A DNA stretch of 64,000 nucleotides from Roseisolibacter agri. GTDB lineage: Bacteria > Gemmatimonadota > Gemmatimonadetes > Gemmatimonadales > Gemmatimonadaceae. The translations under genes and the position numbers were made by a program. A model generated the notes under the pieces. That model searched no databases, had not been told where the DNA came from, and was given only the letters and a program-made list of their open reading frames with translations. Where the stretch lies: positions 310,001-374,000 of the forward strand of contig NZ_BRXS01000006.1 in NCBI RefSeq assembly GCF_030159095.1, in the 5' to 3' direction. Below are positions 16,001 to 24,520 of the stretch, in pieces; position 1 is the stretch's first letter, and each line of letters starts with the position of its first letter.

Positions 16001-18012
16001 CGGACCACGCACGCGACCAGCTCACCTCCGGCCAGTCGCACCGCGGCCGCCGCGTCCTCGACGTCGGAGCGCGCCGTGCCTGCGCGCACCGCCAGCACGA
16101 CCGGCGTGCCGCGCGCCAGGCGGGCGGCGACGCCCGCGCCGCTGTCCAGCGGCGGCAGCGCGACGAAGCCGTCGCCGTCGCCGTCCGCGGGACCGATCGA
16201 GTCGAGGACCGACGCGTCCGCGCCGACGAGCGCGGGCGCCATGCGACGGCCGCCGACGCGCGTCGTGGCGACCGGTGCGGGCGCGGAGGCACCGAGCCAG
16301 CGCGCCGCGTCGTGCGCCAGCTCGGCGTCGTCCAGCGGGACGATCAGGCGCGCGTTGGCGCGGGCGATGGTCGCGAAGAACAGCGGACGTCCAGCGCCGA
16401 GGGGCGCCGCGGGCACGCCGAGCATCCGGCCCACCTCGTCCGCCGTGCGCACGCGCGGCGAGAGGAAGCCGACCGCGAGCGCGCCGAGCGTCCCGAGGGC
16501 GAGGCCGGCGAGCAGGCCCGTGGGCAGCACGATCGACGGACGCGGGAAGACGGGCTTCTTCGGCACGAGCGCGGCGTCCACCTGGCGCACCTCCCCGCCC
16601 TCGCCGATCGCCGCCATGCGCGCGTCGAGGAGCTGCGTCTGCAGCGCGAGCGCCGTCTGCCCCAGCCGCTTCACCTCGCGCGTCAGCCGCGTGAAGCTCT
16701 GCGCCTCGGCCGGCAGCGCGCTCAGCGACGCGTCGAAGCGCGCCGCCTGCCCTTCGAGCTCGGCGCGCTGGCGACGGAGCGACTGCGCGTACGCGTTCCC
16801 CATCGGCAGCAGCTGCCGTTCGAGGTCGGCGGCGCGCGTGCGCATCACCGTGACCTCGGGATCGGCCTCGGTGCGGCGCTCGCGCAGCGTCGCGAGCTCG
16901 GTCTCCAGCTCGGCCAGCTGGCCGAGCATGTCGTTGATGGCCGAGCTGCGGAGGAAGCTGGGATACGCGGCGAGCTGGCGCGCGCTCATCGTCCCCTCGC
17001 CCACCTGCCGCAGCAGCTGCTCCAGCGCCACGCTCTCGACCTGGTTGGCGGCGAGCGACTCGCGGATCTTCGAGGCGGCTTCGAGGTCGATCTTCCCGAC
17101 CAGCTCCGGATCGACGACGCCGCTGCTCTCCTGGTAGCGGCGCAGCGCCGCCTCGGCGTCCGTCAGCTGCCGGCCGACGCTGTCGACCTGCGCCTCCAGG
17201 AACTCGGCGCGGTGCTGGTTGACGCCGCGGTCCGTCGTGCGGCGGCGCTCCAGGTAGACCGCGACCACCGCGTTCGGCACCGCGCCCGCCGAGAGCGAGT
17301 CGGGCGCCGCGTAGCCGACGCGCGCCACCTCGCCACCCGCCTTCTCGACCGACACGCGCTCGCCGAGGCGCTCCAGCGCGTCCTCGCGGTCGAGGAGCTG
17401 CACCTCGAAAGCGGGCGGTAGCGTGCCGCTCGCGAGTGCGAGCGTGCCGTACGGCGTGACGAGCGGGCGCCCCGCGGCCACCTCGCCGTTCACGTCGCGC
17501 CCCGTGACGCGATAGCGGTCGGCGGCGGCGCGCTCGAAGCGCAGGCGCACCTTGCGGAAGCTGCCCGGGTACGGGCGTGGCGCGAGCAGTCGCCACGGTG
17601 GGATGCCGGCGGGCGACAGCACGCGCACCTGCAGGCCGAGCGAGTCGCTGACCGTGCCGAGCACCGCGCGGCTCTCGAGGATCTGCAGCTCGGTCTCGAG
17701 CGGCGACTTCATGGCCGAGCCGAGGCTCGCCGGCGCCAGCTCCGCGGGGACGCCGAGGCGGCTGAGCAGCGAGCCGCCGCCCTCGTTGCTGCTGCGCAGG
17801 AGCACCGTGGCACCGCCCGCGAAGCGCTTGGGCGCGTACGCGACGATCGCCGCGGCCGCCGCGAGCCCGAGCAGCCCGGCGCCGAGGATCCAGCGCCGGC
17901 CGCGCCGCAGCGCGCCGCCGATCTCCGCCAGGTCGATGACGTCCGTCGCCGCGCGGCGCGGATCGGGGCCCACGCGCACGACGGTGCCGTTGCCGTTCGC
18001 CTCGCCGCTCAT
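15997..18012 (-). CDS. Wzz-type polysaccharide co-polymerase with degenerate BY-kinase domain
   Basis: A 671-residue inner-membrane chain-length protein. The Wzz domain has a first helix ILGAGLLGLAAAAAIVAYAP (about residues 40-60), a long periplasmic coiled-coil region and the GNVR-like segment ending in a second helix PTGLLAGLALGTLGALAVGF. The linker RVRTADEVGRMLGVPAAPLG and the tail VVLAVRAGTARSDVEDAA align in character with bacterial tyrosine kinases fused to Wzz. However, no Walker A loop (GxxGxGKS/T) is present, the Walker B-like site reads FVALPP instead of an IDTPP type, and there is no tyrosine cluster at the C-terminus. It is therefore probably a pseudokinase. Overlaps the Wza-like gene upstream by ATGA. 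Confidence 0.82.
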   Translation of the reverse strand: MSGEANGNGTVVRVGPDPRRAATDVIDLAEIGGALRRGRRWILGAGLLGLAAAAAIVAYAPKRFAGGATVLLRSSNEGGGSLLSRLGVPAELAPASLGSAMKSPLETELQILESRAVLGTVSDSLGLQVRVLSPAGIPPWRLLAPRPYPGSFRKVRLRFERAAADRYRVTGRDVNGEVAAGRPLVTPYGTLALASGTLPPAFEVQLLDREDALERLGERVSVEKAGGEVARVGYAAPDSLSAGAVPNAVVAVYLERRRTTDRGVNQHRAEFLEAQVDSVGRQLTDAEAALRRYQESSGVVDPELVGKIDLEAASKIRESLAANQVESVALEQLLRQVGEGTMSARQLAAYPSFLRSSAINDMLGQLAELETELATLRERRTEADPEVTVMRTRAADLERQLLPMGNAYAQSLRRQRAELEGQAARFDASLSALPAEAQSFTRLTREVKRLGQTALALQTQLLDARMAAIGEGGEVRQVDAALVPKKPVFPRPSIVLPTGLLAGLALGTLGALAVGFLSPRVRTADEVGRMLGVPAAPLGAGRPLFFATIARANARLIVPLDDAELAHDAARWLGASAPAPVATTRVGGRRMAPALVGADASVLDSIGPADGDGDGFVALPPLDSGAGVAARLARGTPVVLAVRAGTARSDVEDAAAAVRLAGGELVACVVR

Positions 18013-18737
18013 CGCCGGAACGCGGAGACGAGCACGGAGACCGCGACCGCGGCCGACGACACCGCGGCGAGCGCGTTGCGCGCGAACCACCCCTTGCGGC
18101 CGACGACGATCTGGTCGCCCGAGCGTACGGGCGCGACGGTGCTCTGGATGTCGTTCCAGCGGCCGAGTCGCACGCGCTCCCCGTCGCGCACGATCTCGAT
18201 GCGGTTCGGGTCCCCCTCCTCGTCGATCCCGCCGGCCTGCGCGATGAGGTCGCGCACCGTGCTCACCGGCTCGACGAACAGGACGTCGGGCTTCCGCACG
18301 GCGCCCAGGACCGCGACGCGGCGGAGGACGATGACGTCGACCACCGGCTCGCGCAGGTAGACCGCGAGGCGCGCGCGCACCGAGTCGCGCAGCGCCCGCG
18401 GCGCGAGGCCGGCCACGTGCATGGGGCCGATGCGCGGCAGCGTCGCGAACCCGGTCGCGTCCACCGGATAGGCGTCGCTCCAGGTGGGCTCGCGCCAGAC
18501 GCGCAGTACGACCTTGTCGCCCGCGCCCACCGGATCGTCGCTCCCCGCCACGGCGGCCGTCGGCGCCGGTACCGGCGTCCCCGCCGGCGTCTGCGCGCGC
18601 ACCACCGGCGCTGCCGCGAGCAGCACGCCGAGCGCGGCCACGATGGTCCGGGCGCGGCGCGGCGCGAGGGACCGACCGTCGGCGCTGGAATTGGTCGTGA
18701 CGGGCGCCGAATGGCGCGGGTATGGACGACGACGCAT
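18009..18737 (-). CDS. Wza-like polysaccharide export protein
   Basis: A 242-residue secreted export protein with a signal peptide (ARTIVAALGVLLAAAPVVRAQ). The poly_export domain begins PVGAGDKVVLRVWREPTWSD, with TLPRIGPMHVAGL. An SLBB-like segment (VAVLGAVRKPDVLFVEPVSTVRDLIAQAGG would be the core, about residues 142-172) follows, and a C-terminal helix near 220-240. The ATG at 18737 gives a long basic n-region; a GTG at 18701 in frame would shorten it. A -10-like TAGCAT lies 9 bases before the ATG. It heads the operon running down to the flippase at 9235. Confidence 0.85.
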   Translation of the reverse strand: MRRRPYPRHSAPVTTNSSADGRSLAPRRARTIVAALGVLLAAAPVVRAQTPAGTPVPAPTAAVAGSDDPVGAGDKVVLRVWREPTWSDAYPVDATGFATLPRIGPMHVAGLAPRALRDSVRARLAVYLREPVVDVIVLRRVAVLGAVRKPDVLFVEPVSTVRDLIAQAGGIDEEGDPNRIEIVRDGERVRLGRWNDIQSTVAPVRSGDQIVVGRKGWFARNALAAVSSAAVAVSVLVSAFRR

Positions 18738-18746
18738 AGCTAGGTG

Positions 18747-18752
18747 ATGCTA
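18747..18752 (-). promoter_or_regulatory. Possible -10 box for the Wza-like operon
   Basis: TAGCAT on the minus strand (4-5 of 6 matches to TATAAT) ends 9 bases before the ATG at 18737, which would place the transcript start next to the start codon. No convincing -35 was found, so this is tentative. Confidence 0.35.
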
Positions 18753-18914
18753 ACCGGCCAGGCCTGGGGACGACAGGGACCGGCCAGTCGTCCTGCCGGG
18801 TGGGGCACCGTTCGTGCACCGCGCCGCGCGGCGCGGTCGCCACGGATGGGCGCACTGGACGGAACGTCCGGCGGCCGTGCGACTTTCATCACATCGAAAG
18901 GTGGGGCGCGCTGG

Positions 18915-18941
18915 TTGTCCCACCGTAGGACCCGTTACCTT
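18915..18941 (+). promoter_or_regulatory. Possible promoter of the initiating sugar transferase
   Basis: TTGTCC (18915-18920) and TACCTT (18936-18941) lie in the 280-base region between the divergent Wza-like and sugar-transferase genes. The spacing of 15 bases is short. The remaining intergenic sequence shows no gene. Confidence 0.3.
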
Positions 18942-19017
18942 TCGCGCCGACCATGGGGCGCATCGCGTGCGACGCCGTCGCGATGTGCTGCCCATCCTGG
19001 ACCCCGCCCATTCCCGC

Positions 19018-19878
19018 ATGCCCTCTCGCCCGCTGCGCGCCCCCCTGCCGCCCGCCGAAGGTGCCGTGGGCGACGAGGACTCCGCAGTGGCGGCGGCCAC
19101 CCGGGTCGTGACGCGAGGGGCCGCGCGTGCGCGGGCCACGGGAGCCACGCCGACGCTCGTCGTCAGCGAGCCGCCGCGCGCGCTCACCGGTCGCAAGCAG
19201 CGCCGGGCCGCCGCGCGCGCCGCGCTGGCGCTGACGCCCGCCGTCGACGCCCCCGCGCCGGTCGCAGCCTGGCGTCTCGCGGTCAAGCGCGCGCTCGACG
19301 TCGCGGGCGCGCTCGTGGGCCTCGTGCTGGCCGCGCCGCTCCTGGTCGTGCTCGCGCTCGCGGTCAAGCTCGCGTCGCCGGGCCCGGTGCTCTTCGGCCA
19401 GAAGCGCATCGGTCAGGGCGGCCGCCGCTTCACGTGCTACAAGCTGCGCACGATGTGCGCGGACGCCGAGACGCGCCTCGCCACGGACCACGACCTCCGG
19501 GCCACCTACGAGGCGAACCACTTCAAGCTCCCGGCGCACCACGACCCGCGGGTCACGGCGCTCGGCCGCTTCCTCCGCATGACCAGCCTCGACGAGCTGC
19601 CGCAGTTCTGGAACGTGCTGCGCGGCGACATGTCGCTCGTGGGCCCGCGCCCGATCGTCGAGGCGGAGCTGGGCCACTACGGCGCGTCGCGTGACGTGCT
19701 GCTGGCCGTGAAGCCGGGCCTGACCGGCGCGTGGGCCGTGCAGGGGCGCAGCCGCATCGGCTACCCGATGCGCGCGCGCATCGAGCTCGACTATGCACGC
19801 AGCTGGACGCTCCGCGGCGACCTCGCGATCATGCTGCGCACGGTGGGCGTCGTCCTCCAGCGCCGCGGCGCCTACTAA
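19018..19878 (+). CDS. Undecaprenyl-phosphate sugar-1-phosphate transferase (WcaJ/PglC-type domain)
   Basis: A 286-residue initiating enzyme that transfers a sugar-1-phosphate from a nucleotide sugar to undecaprenyl phosphate. A 75-residue basic N-terminus is followed by a membrane-embedded helix ([19 protein letters not shown]), then the family motifs [44 protein letters not shown] and [14 protein letters not shown]. It lacks the N-terminal four-helix and Rossmann part of full-length WcaJ. The ATG at 19018 was chosen; the open frame extends upstream without plausible coding. A second such transferase is at 29261-29980, supporting two glycan pathways. Confidence 0.88.
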   Translation: MPSRPLRAPLPPAEGAVGDEDSAVAAATRVVTRGAARARATGATPTLVVSEPPRALTGRKQRRAAARAALALTPAVDAPAPVAAWRLAVKRALDVAGALVGLVLAAPLLVVLALAVKLASPGPVLFGQKRIGQGGRRFTCYKLRTMCADAETRLATDHDLRATYEANHFKLPAHHDPRVTALGRFLRMTSLDELPQFWNVLRGDMSLVGPRPIVEAELGHYGASRDVLLAVKPGLTGAWAVQGRSRIGYPMRARIELDYARSWTLRGDLAIMLRTVGVVLQRRGAY

Positions 19879-19897
19879 GGAGTCGCGCGGCGGTCGC

Positions 19898-21097
19898 TCA
19901 GCGTCCGCCGACCAGCGTCCCCAGCTCGGCCTCGCCGCGGGCCGGCAGCCCGCGCGACCGCCGCGCCTCGAAGGCGTCCCAGGCCCGCTCGACCCACGTC
20001 TCGAAGGCGGCGCGAAAGCGGTCCGGCGCGAAGCGCTCCGCGTTCTCGCGGCAGGCGTCGGCCGTGATGCGGTCGCCCTCGCGCTCGAAGCGCCGCACGG
20101 CGTCGCGGATCCCGGCCGGCGTCTGCGCGTCGTACAGCACCCCGCACGGGCGCTCGGCGTCCAGGCCGGGGATCGTCTCGGGAAGCGCGCCGCCCGCGTA
20201 CGCGATCACCGGCGTGCCCACCGCCTGCGCCTCCAGCGGCGCGATGCCGAAGTCCTCGATCGCCGCGAACAGGTAGGCCCGCGCGCCGCGCAGCCAGCGC
20301 AGCAGCTCCGGGAACGGCTGGTGGCCCAGGAGCGTGACGTTGGGCGTCGCGCGCGAGCGCACGAGCGGCATCTGCGGCCCGTCGCCGATCACGACGAGGC
20401 GGCGATCCGGCATGTCGCGGAACGCCTCGACGATCAGGTCGACGCACTTGTACGGGACGAAGCGCGACGCGGTGACGTAGTAGTCCTCGCGCGCGCCCGC
20501 CGGCGTGAAGCGCTCGACGTCCACGGGCGGGTAGACCACGGTCGAATCGCGGCGGTACGTCTTGTCGATGCGTCGGCCGACGAACTCGGAGATCGCCGCG
20601 AACTCGTCGACGCCGTTGGCCGAGCGCGCGTCCCAGTCACGGAGCTTGTGCAGGAGCCAGCGCGCCGCGAGGCCGCGCGGCCCCCAGCCCAGCCCCGCCT
20701 GCCGCAGGTACTGGTGCTGCAGGTCCCACGCGTAGCGGATGGGCGAGTAGCACATGCAGACGTGCAGCTGGTCCGGACCCGTCAGCACGCCCTTCGCGAC
20801 CGCGTGGCTGCTCGAGATCACGAGGTCGTACGCCGACAGGTCCAGCTGCTCGATCGCGAACGGCATCACGGGCAGCCAGCCCCGGTACTTCGAGCGCGCC
20901 AGCGGCAGCCGCTGCACGAACGTCGTCTGCACCGGGCGCCCGCCGAGGAAGCGCCGCTCGTCCGGCGGGAGGAACTCGCACACCGCGAACAGGTCCGCGT
21001 CCGGGTAGACCGCGAGCATCTGCTCCAGGACGCGCTCCGAGCCCGCGTACGTCACGAGCCACTCGTGGACGATCGCGACGCGCCGCGGACGCTTCAC
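19898..21097 (-). CDS. Family 4 glycosyltransferase (WbaZ-like)
   Basis: A 399-residue GT-B retaining glycosyltransferase. The start is RVAIVHEWLVTYAGSERVLE, which with the following YPDADLFAV is characteristic of the WbaZ-like mannosyltransferase subgroup. The acceptor-domain CYSPIRYAWDLQHQYL and the donor-domain GDGPQMPLV, AIEDFGIAPLEAQAVGTPVI (the E-x7-E motif) are intact. The GTG start overlaps the asparagine-synthase-like gene stop (GTGA, 21094-21097), so it is coupled to it. It is convergent with the sugar transferase, 19 bases away. Confidence 0.88.
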   Translation of the reverse strand: MKRPRRVAIVHEWLVTYAGSERVLEQMLAVYPDADLFAVCEFLPPDERRFLGGRPVQTTFVQRLPLARSKYRGWLPVMPFAIEQLDLSAYDLVISSSHAVAKGVLTGPDQLHVCMCYSPIRYAWDLQHQYLRQAGLGWGPRGLAARWLLHKLRDWDARSANGVDEFAAISEFVGRRIDKTYRRDSTVVYPPVDVERFTPAGAREDYYVTASRFVPYKCVDLIVEAFRDMPDRRLVVIGDGPQMPLVRSRATPNVTLLGHQPFPELLRWLRGARAYLFAAIEDFGIAPLEAQAVGTPVIAYAGGALPETIPGLDAERPCGVLYDAQTPAGIRDAVRRFEREGDRITADACRENAERFAPDRFRAAFETWVERAWDAFEARRSRGLPARGEAELGTLVGGR

Positions 21098-23058
21098 CGC
21101 GCGCCCTCGCGCTCCGCCGCCAGCCAGGCCTGGAACATCAGCACGCACCACAGCGCGTGCTGCCAGTTGCGCGCGCCGGACAGGTGCTCGCGCAGGCGGC
21201 GCTGCACGAGGTCGACCTCGAAGAAGCCGTCCGCGCGCAGGCGGTCGGCCGCGAGCATGTCCTGCGCCCACGCGCGCAGCGGGCCGCGCAGCCACTGATC
21301 GAGCGGGATGCCGAAGCCCATCTTGGGCCGGTCCACCAGGGAGCGCGGCACGTAGCGGTAGAGCAGCTCCTTCACGACCTGCTTGCCCGCGTTCCCGCGG
21401 ATCTTGTGGTGCAGCGGGACGCGCAGCGCGTACTCCACGACGCGGTGGTCCAGGAACGGCGCGCGCGTCTCGAGGCTCACCGCCATCGCCGCGCGGTCCA
21501 CCTTCACGAGGATGTCGTCCGGCAGGTACGTCAGCAGGTCGGTGTACATCATGCGCGACACGAAGTCCGGCGGCACGTCGGCCCCGGTCATGCGCGCCAG
21601 CCGCGCGTCGCGCTCCCGGCCGCCCAGCACCGCGGCCTCCGGCTCGTGCCAGATGCTCGCCAGCCCGTGGTACATCTCGTCGCCGCTGCGCGCGTGCAGG
21701 ATGCCCGCCATCTTGTGCAGCCGGTCGCCCGGACCGGGGCCCATGTACCGGTAGCGCCGCGGCAGCAGCTTCACCATGGCGCCCGCCACGCTGTCCCAGC
21801 GCGCCGGCGACACCGCGCGCACCCCGTTCGCGGCCGCGCGACGCAGGCCGTGCGGCACCAGGCGCGCCGCGCCCCAGACGCGGCGTCCCCAGAAGTAGCG
21901 GTTGTAGCCGGCGAACAGCTCGTCGCCGCCGTCGCCCGACAGCGCGACCGTCACGTGCTGGCGCGCCAGCCGCGACACGAGGAACGTCGGCACCTGCGAG
22001 GAGTCCGCGAACGGCTCGTCGTAGAGCGCCGGCAGCGTGGGCACGACGCCCAGCAGGTCGTCCGGCGTGACGTAGAGCTCCGTGTGGTCGGTGCCCAGAT
22101 GCCGCGCGACGTCGCGCGCGTACACCGCCTCGTCGAACGCGCGCTCGTGGAAGCCGATCGTGAACGTGCGCACGGGCCGGCTGCTCTGCGCCTGCATGAG
22201 CGCGACGATCGTGCTCGAGTCGATGCCGCCGGAGAGGAACGCGCCCAGCGGCACGTCCGCGACCATCTCGTCGCGCACGGCCTGGCGCAGCACCGCGTCC
22301 AGCCCGTCCACCACCGTCGCGCCGTCGCCCTCGACCGGATCGGTCGCGCCCCGGCGGAACGCGTCGCCGACCGTCCAGTACGCGGCGCGCTCCTCGACGA
22401 TGCGCCCCTCCTCGCGGCGCAGCGTGACGATCGTGCCCGGCTCGACCTTCCGGATCCCGGTGTAGATCGAGTACGGCCCGGGCACGTAGCCCGTCCGCAG
22501 GAACGCCGTGAGCGCGTCGCGGTCGACCTCGCCCTGCCACGCGGGGTGGCGCCGGAGCGCCTTCAGCTCGGAGCCGAACAGCAGCGTGCCGCCCATCTCA
22601 CCGTAGTACAGCGGCTTCTCCCCCAGCCGGTCGCGCACCAGGTGCAGCCGCCGCCCCTCACGGTCCCACGCCGCGAGCGCGAACATCCCCGCCGCGCGGC
22701 GGATGGTCTCGGGCAGCCCCCACGCATCGAAGCCCGCGAGCAGCACCTCCGTGTCCGAATGTCCGGCGAAGCGCGCCCCACGCCCCTCGAGCTCCGCGCG
22801 CAGCGCGCGGAAGTTGTAGATCTCGCCGTTGAACGCGACCATCCACCGCCCCGAGGCCGACACCTTCGGCTGGTGCCCCTCCGCGCTCAGGTCGAGGATC
22901 GACAGCCGGCGGTGGCCCAGCGCGACACCCGCCTCCGGATCGCACCAGGTGCCGAAGTCGTCGGGCCCGCGGTGCTCCACGGCGTCGGCCATCGCCCGCA
23001 CGGCGTCGGCGGAGGCGGCCTCGCCGCGCACCGCCAGCAGTCCCGCGATCCCGCACAT
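21094..23058 (-). CDS. asnB: Glutamine-dependent amidotransferase, asparagine synthase family
   Basis: A 654-residue two-domain enzyme. MCGIAGLL supplies the N-terminal Cys nucleophile of the class II glutaminase; RRLSILDLS, FNGEIYNFRALR and HSDTEVLL are the rest of that domain. The synthase domain has the ATP pyrophosphatase loop FLSGGIDSST and ALSGDGGDELFAGYNRY. In general metabolism the family makes asparagine, but homologues inside O-antigen loci amidate uronic acids of the glycan. Its position between two coupled glycosyltransferases favours the latter. It overlaps the upstream gene by one base (TGATG) and the downstream one by four. Confidence 0.88.
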   Translation of the reverse strand: MCGIAGLLAVRGEAASADAVRAMADAVEHRGPDDFGTWCDPEAGVALGHRRLSILDLSAEGHQPKVSASGRWMVAFNGEIYNFRALRAELEGRGARFAGHSDTEVLLAGFDAWGLPETIRRAAGMFALAAWDREGRRLHLVRDRLGEKPLYYGEMGGTLLFGSELKALRRHPAWQGEVDRDALTAFLRTGYVPGPYSIYTGIRKVEPGTIVTLRREEGRIVEERAAYWTVGDAFRRGATDPVEGDGATVVDGLDAVLRQAVRDEMVADVPLGAFLSGGIDSSTIVALMQAQSSRPVRTFTIGFHERAFDEAVYARDVARHLGTDHTELYVTPDDLLGVVPTLPALYDEPFADSSQVPTFLVSRLARQHVTVALSGDGGDELFAGYNRYFWGRRVWGAARLVPHGLRRAAANGVRAVSPARWDSVAGAMVKLLPRRYRYMGPGPGDRLHKMAGILHARSGDEMYHGLASIWHEPEAAVLGGRERDARLARMTGADVPPDFVSRMMYTDLLTYLPDDILVKVDRAAMAVSLETRAPFLDHRVVEYALRVPLHHKIRGNAGKQVVKELLYRYVPRSLVDRPKMGFGIPLDQWLRGPLRAWAQDMLAADRLRADGFFEVDLVQRRLREHLSGARNWQHALWCVLMFQAWLAAEREGAR

Positions 23059-24257
23059 CAGCGCGTCCCTCCAGCGAGGGCGACGCCGGCGCGCGCCTCG
23101 TACAGCGTCTCGTACCGGGCGACCACGGCGTGCAGGGCGAACTCCCGCTCGGCGCGCGCGCGCGCGCGGGCGCCAAGGGTCGCGCGCGCGGACGCCGGCA
23201 GCGCGAGGATCTCCGAGACGGCCTCGCCCAGCGCGGCGGGATCGCGCACCGGCACCACGCGGCCCGCGTCGCCGACGACCGCGCCCGAGTCGCCCGCGTC
23301 CGTCACCGCGCACGGCAGCCCGCACGCCATCGCCTCGCCCACCGTGTTGGGGAAGCCCTCGTACAGCGACGCCTGGACGTAGACGTCCATCGCGCTCATC
23401 ACGGCCGCCACGTCGTGCCGGGCGCCCATCAGGTGCACGGCGTCGTCCAGCCCGGCCCGGCGCACCTCGCCGGCGAGCTCGGCGTTGGAGCCGTCGACTC
23501 CTGGCCCGACGAGGGCGAAGCGCGCGGCCGGATGCCGGCGGCGCACGTGCGCGGCGGCCTGCAGGAAGTTGGGATAGTCCTTCATGGGGTCGAAGCGGGC
23601 CACCGTGCCGACGAGCGGCGCGTCGTCCGCCACGCCGAGCGACGCGCGCACCCGCGCGCGCGCCCCGCTGTCGGAGCGGAACTCGCCGAGGTCGAAGCCG
23701 TTGGGGATGACGTGCCACGCGCGCGGCCGGTAGCCGCGGCCCTCATGGTACGCGATCGCCCGCTCCGAGTTCGTGATCACGTCGGTCGGCTGGCGCGAGA
23801 TGAATCGCGAGAGATCCGCCACCGTATGCGGGCCGACGCCCGCGGTGCGCAGGTTCCACATCGTCGGCACGCCGGTCAGCAGGCCAACCACGCTCGCGAG
23901 GGCGTTGCCGTGGTACATCCAGCCCTGCAGGAGGTGCGGCCGCGAGCGACGCACCAGCGCGCGCAGCCGGTGCACGAGCCGCACGTCCACGCGGCGCGCG
24001 TCGCCCAGCAGGTGCACCGGGATTCCCGCCGCGGCGATCCGGTCGGCGATCGCGCCCCCGCCGGTCATCGACGCCACCTCGTGCGCGAAGCGCCCGCGGT
24101 CCGACCCGGTCACGAGCTTCCACAGCATCATCTCCGCGCCGCCCAGCTGCAGCCCGGTGATCACGTGGAGCACGCGCACCCGCGGGCCGTCGCGTACCGG
24201 GGCGCGCGCCGGAGCGGCGGGCCGCGGAGTCGGAAGGACGGCGGACGGGAGCGACAT
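23058..24257 (-). CDS. Family 4 glycosyltransferase
   Basis: A 399-residue GT-B retaining glycosyltransferase. The N-terminal VRVLHVITGLQLGGAEMMLW motif is typical of GT4 enzymes. Donor-domain features are LVGTVARFDPMKDYPNFLQA, RFALVGPGVDGSN and QASLYEGFPNTVGEAMACGL (E-x7-E). The first 35 residues are a proline/alanine-rich leader, so a later start is possible, but the ATG at 24257 is the only good one upstream of the domain. Sugar specificity is unknown. First gene of a three-gene unit (24257 to 19898) with the amidotransferase. Confidence 0.87.
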   Translation of the reverse strand: MSLPSAVLPTPRPAAPARAPVRDGPRVRVLHVITGLQLGGAEMMLWKLVTGSDRGRFAHEVASMTGGGAIADRIAAAGIPVHLLGDARRVDVRLVHRLRALVRRSRPHLLQGWMYHGNALASVVGLLTGVPTMWNLRTAGVGPHTVADLSRFISRQPTDVITNSERAIAYHEGRGYRPRAWHVIPNGFDLGEFRSDSGARARVRASLGVADDAPLVGTVARFDPMKDYPNFLQAAAHVRRRHPAARFALVGPGVDGSNAELAGEVRRAGLDDAVHLMGARHDVAAVMSAMDVYVQASLYEGFPNTVGEAMACGLPCAVTDAGDSGAVVGDAGRVVPVRDPAALGEAVSEILALPASARATLGARARARAEREFALHAVVARYETLYEARAGVALAGGTR

Positions 24258-24463
24258 CAGGGCGTGGGGCGCGGACGGATCGGCACGTGAAGTCGGGCGG
24301 CGGCGACGCGCATCGGCCACGGTGCGGACACGTCGCGCGCGGCGATCGCCTGGTGCGACTCGGCCGCGAACGCCGTCGCAAGATAGGCCGGCCGGACCGT
24401 GCACGGCAGGGCGCGGCGCGGGGTGGCCGGCATCCCGCCTCGCGTCGGCGCACCGGCGGCCGA

Positions 24464-24469
24464 TATACT
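24464..24469 (+). promoter_or_regulatory. Possible -10 box for the Wzz-like gene
   Basis: TATACT (5 of 6) lies 51 bases before the ATG at 24521, within the 263-base divergent region 24258-24520. No clear -35 was seen. The rest of that region shows no gene or repeat. Confidence 0.35.
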
Positions 24470-24520
24470 TCCCGCGCTCCCCGCGCGGTGCCGCACCGCG
24501 CCTTCCCCCGACCGGCGTCG

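Noticed and set aside
15335-17137. Plus-strand open frame of 600 codons
   Set aside because: Shadow of the O-antigen ligase-like and Wzz genes; composition is Gln/Arg/Ala-rich and no motif is present.
23155-23180. Run of alternating GC (cgcgcg...) as a possible repeat or Z-DNA site
   Set aside because: It lies inside a glycosyltransferase gene coding for an Ala/Arg helix and is expected at this GC content.
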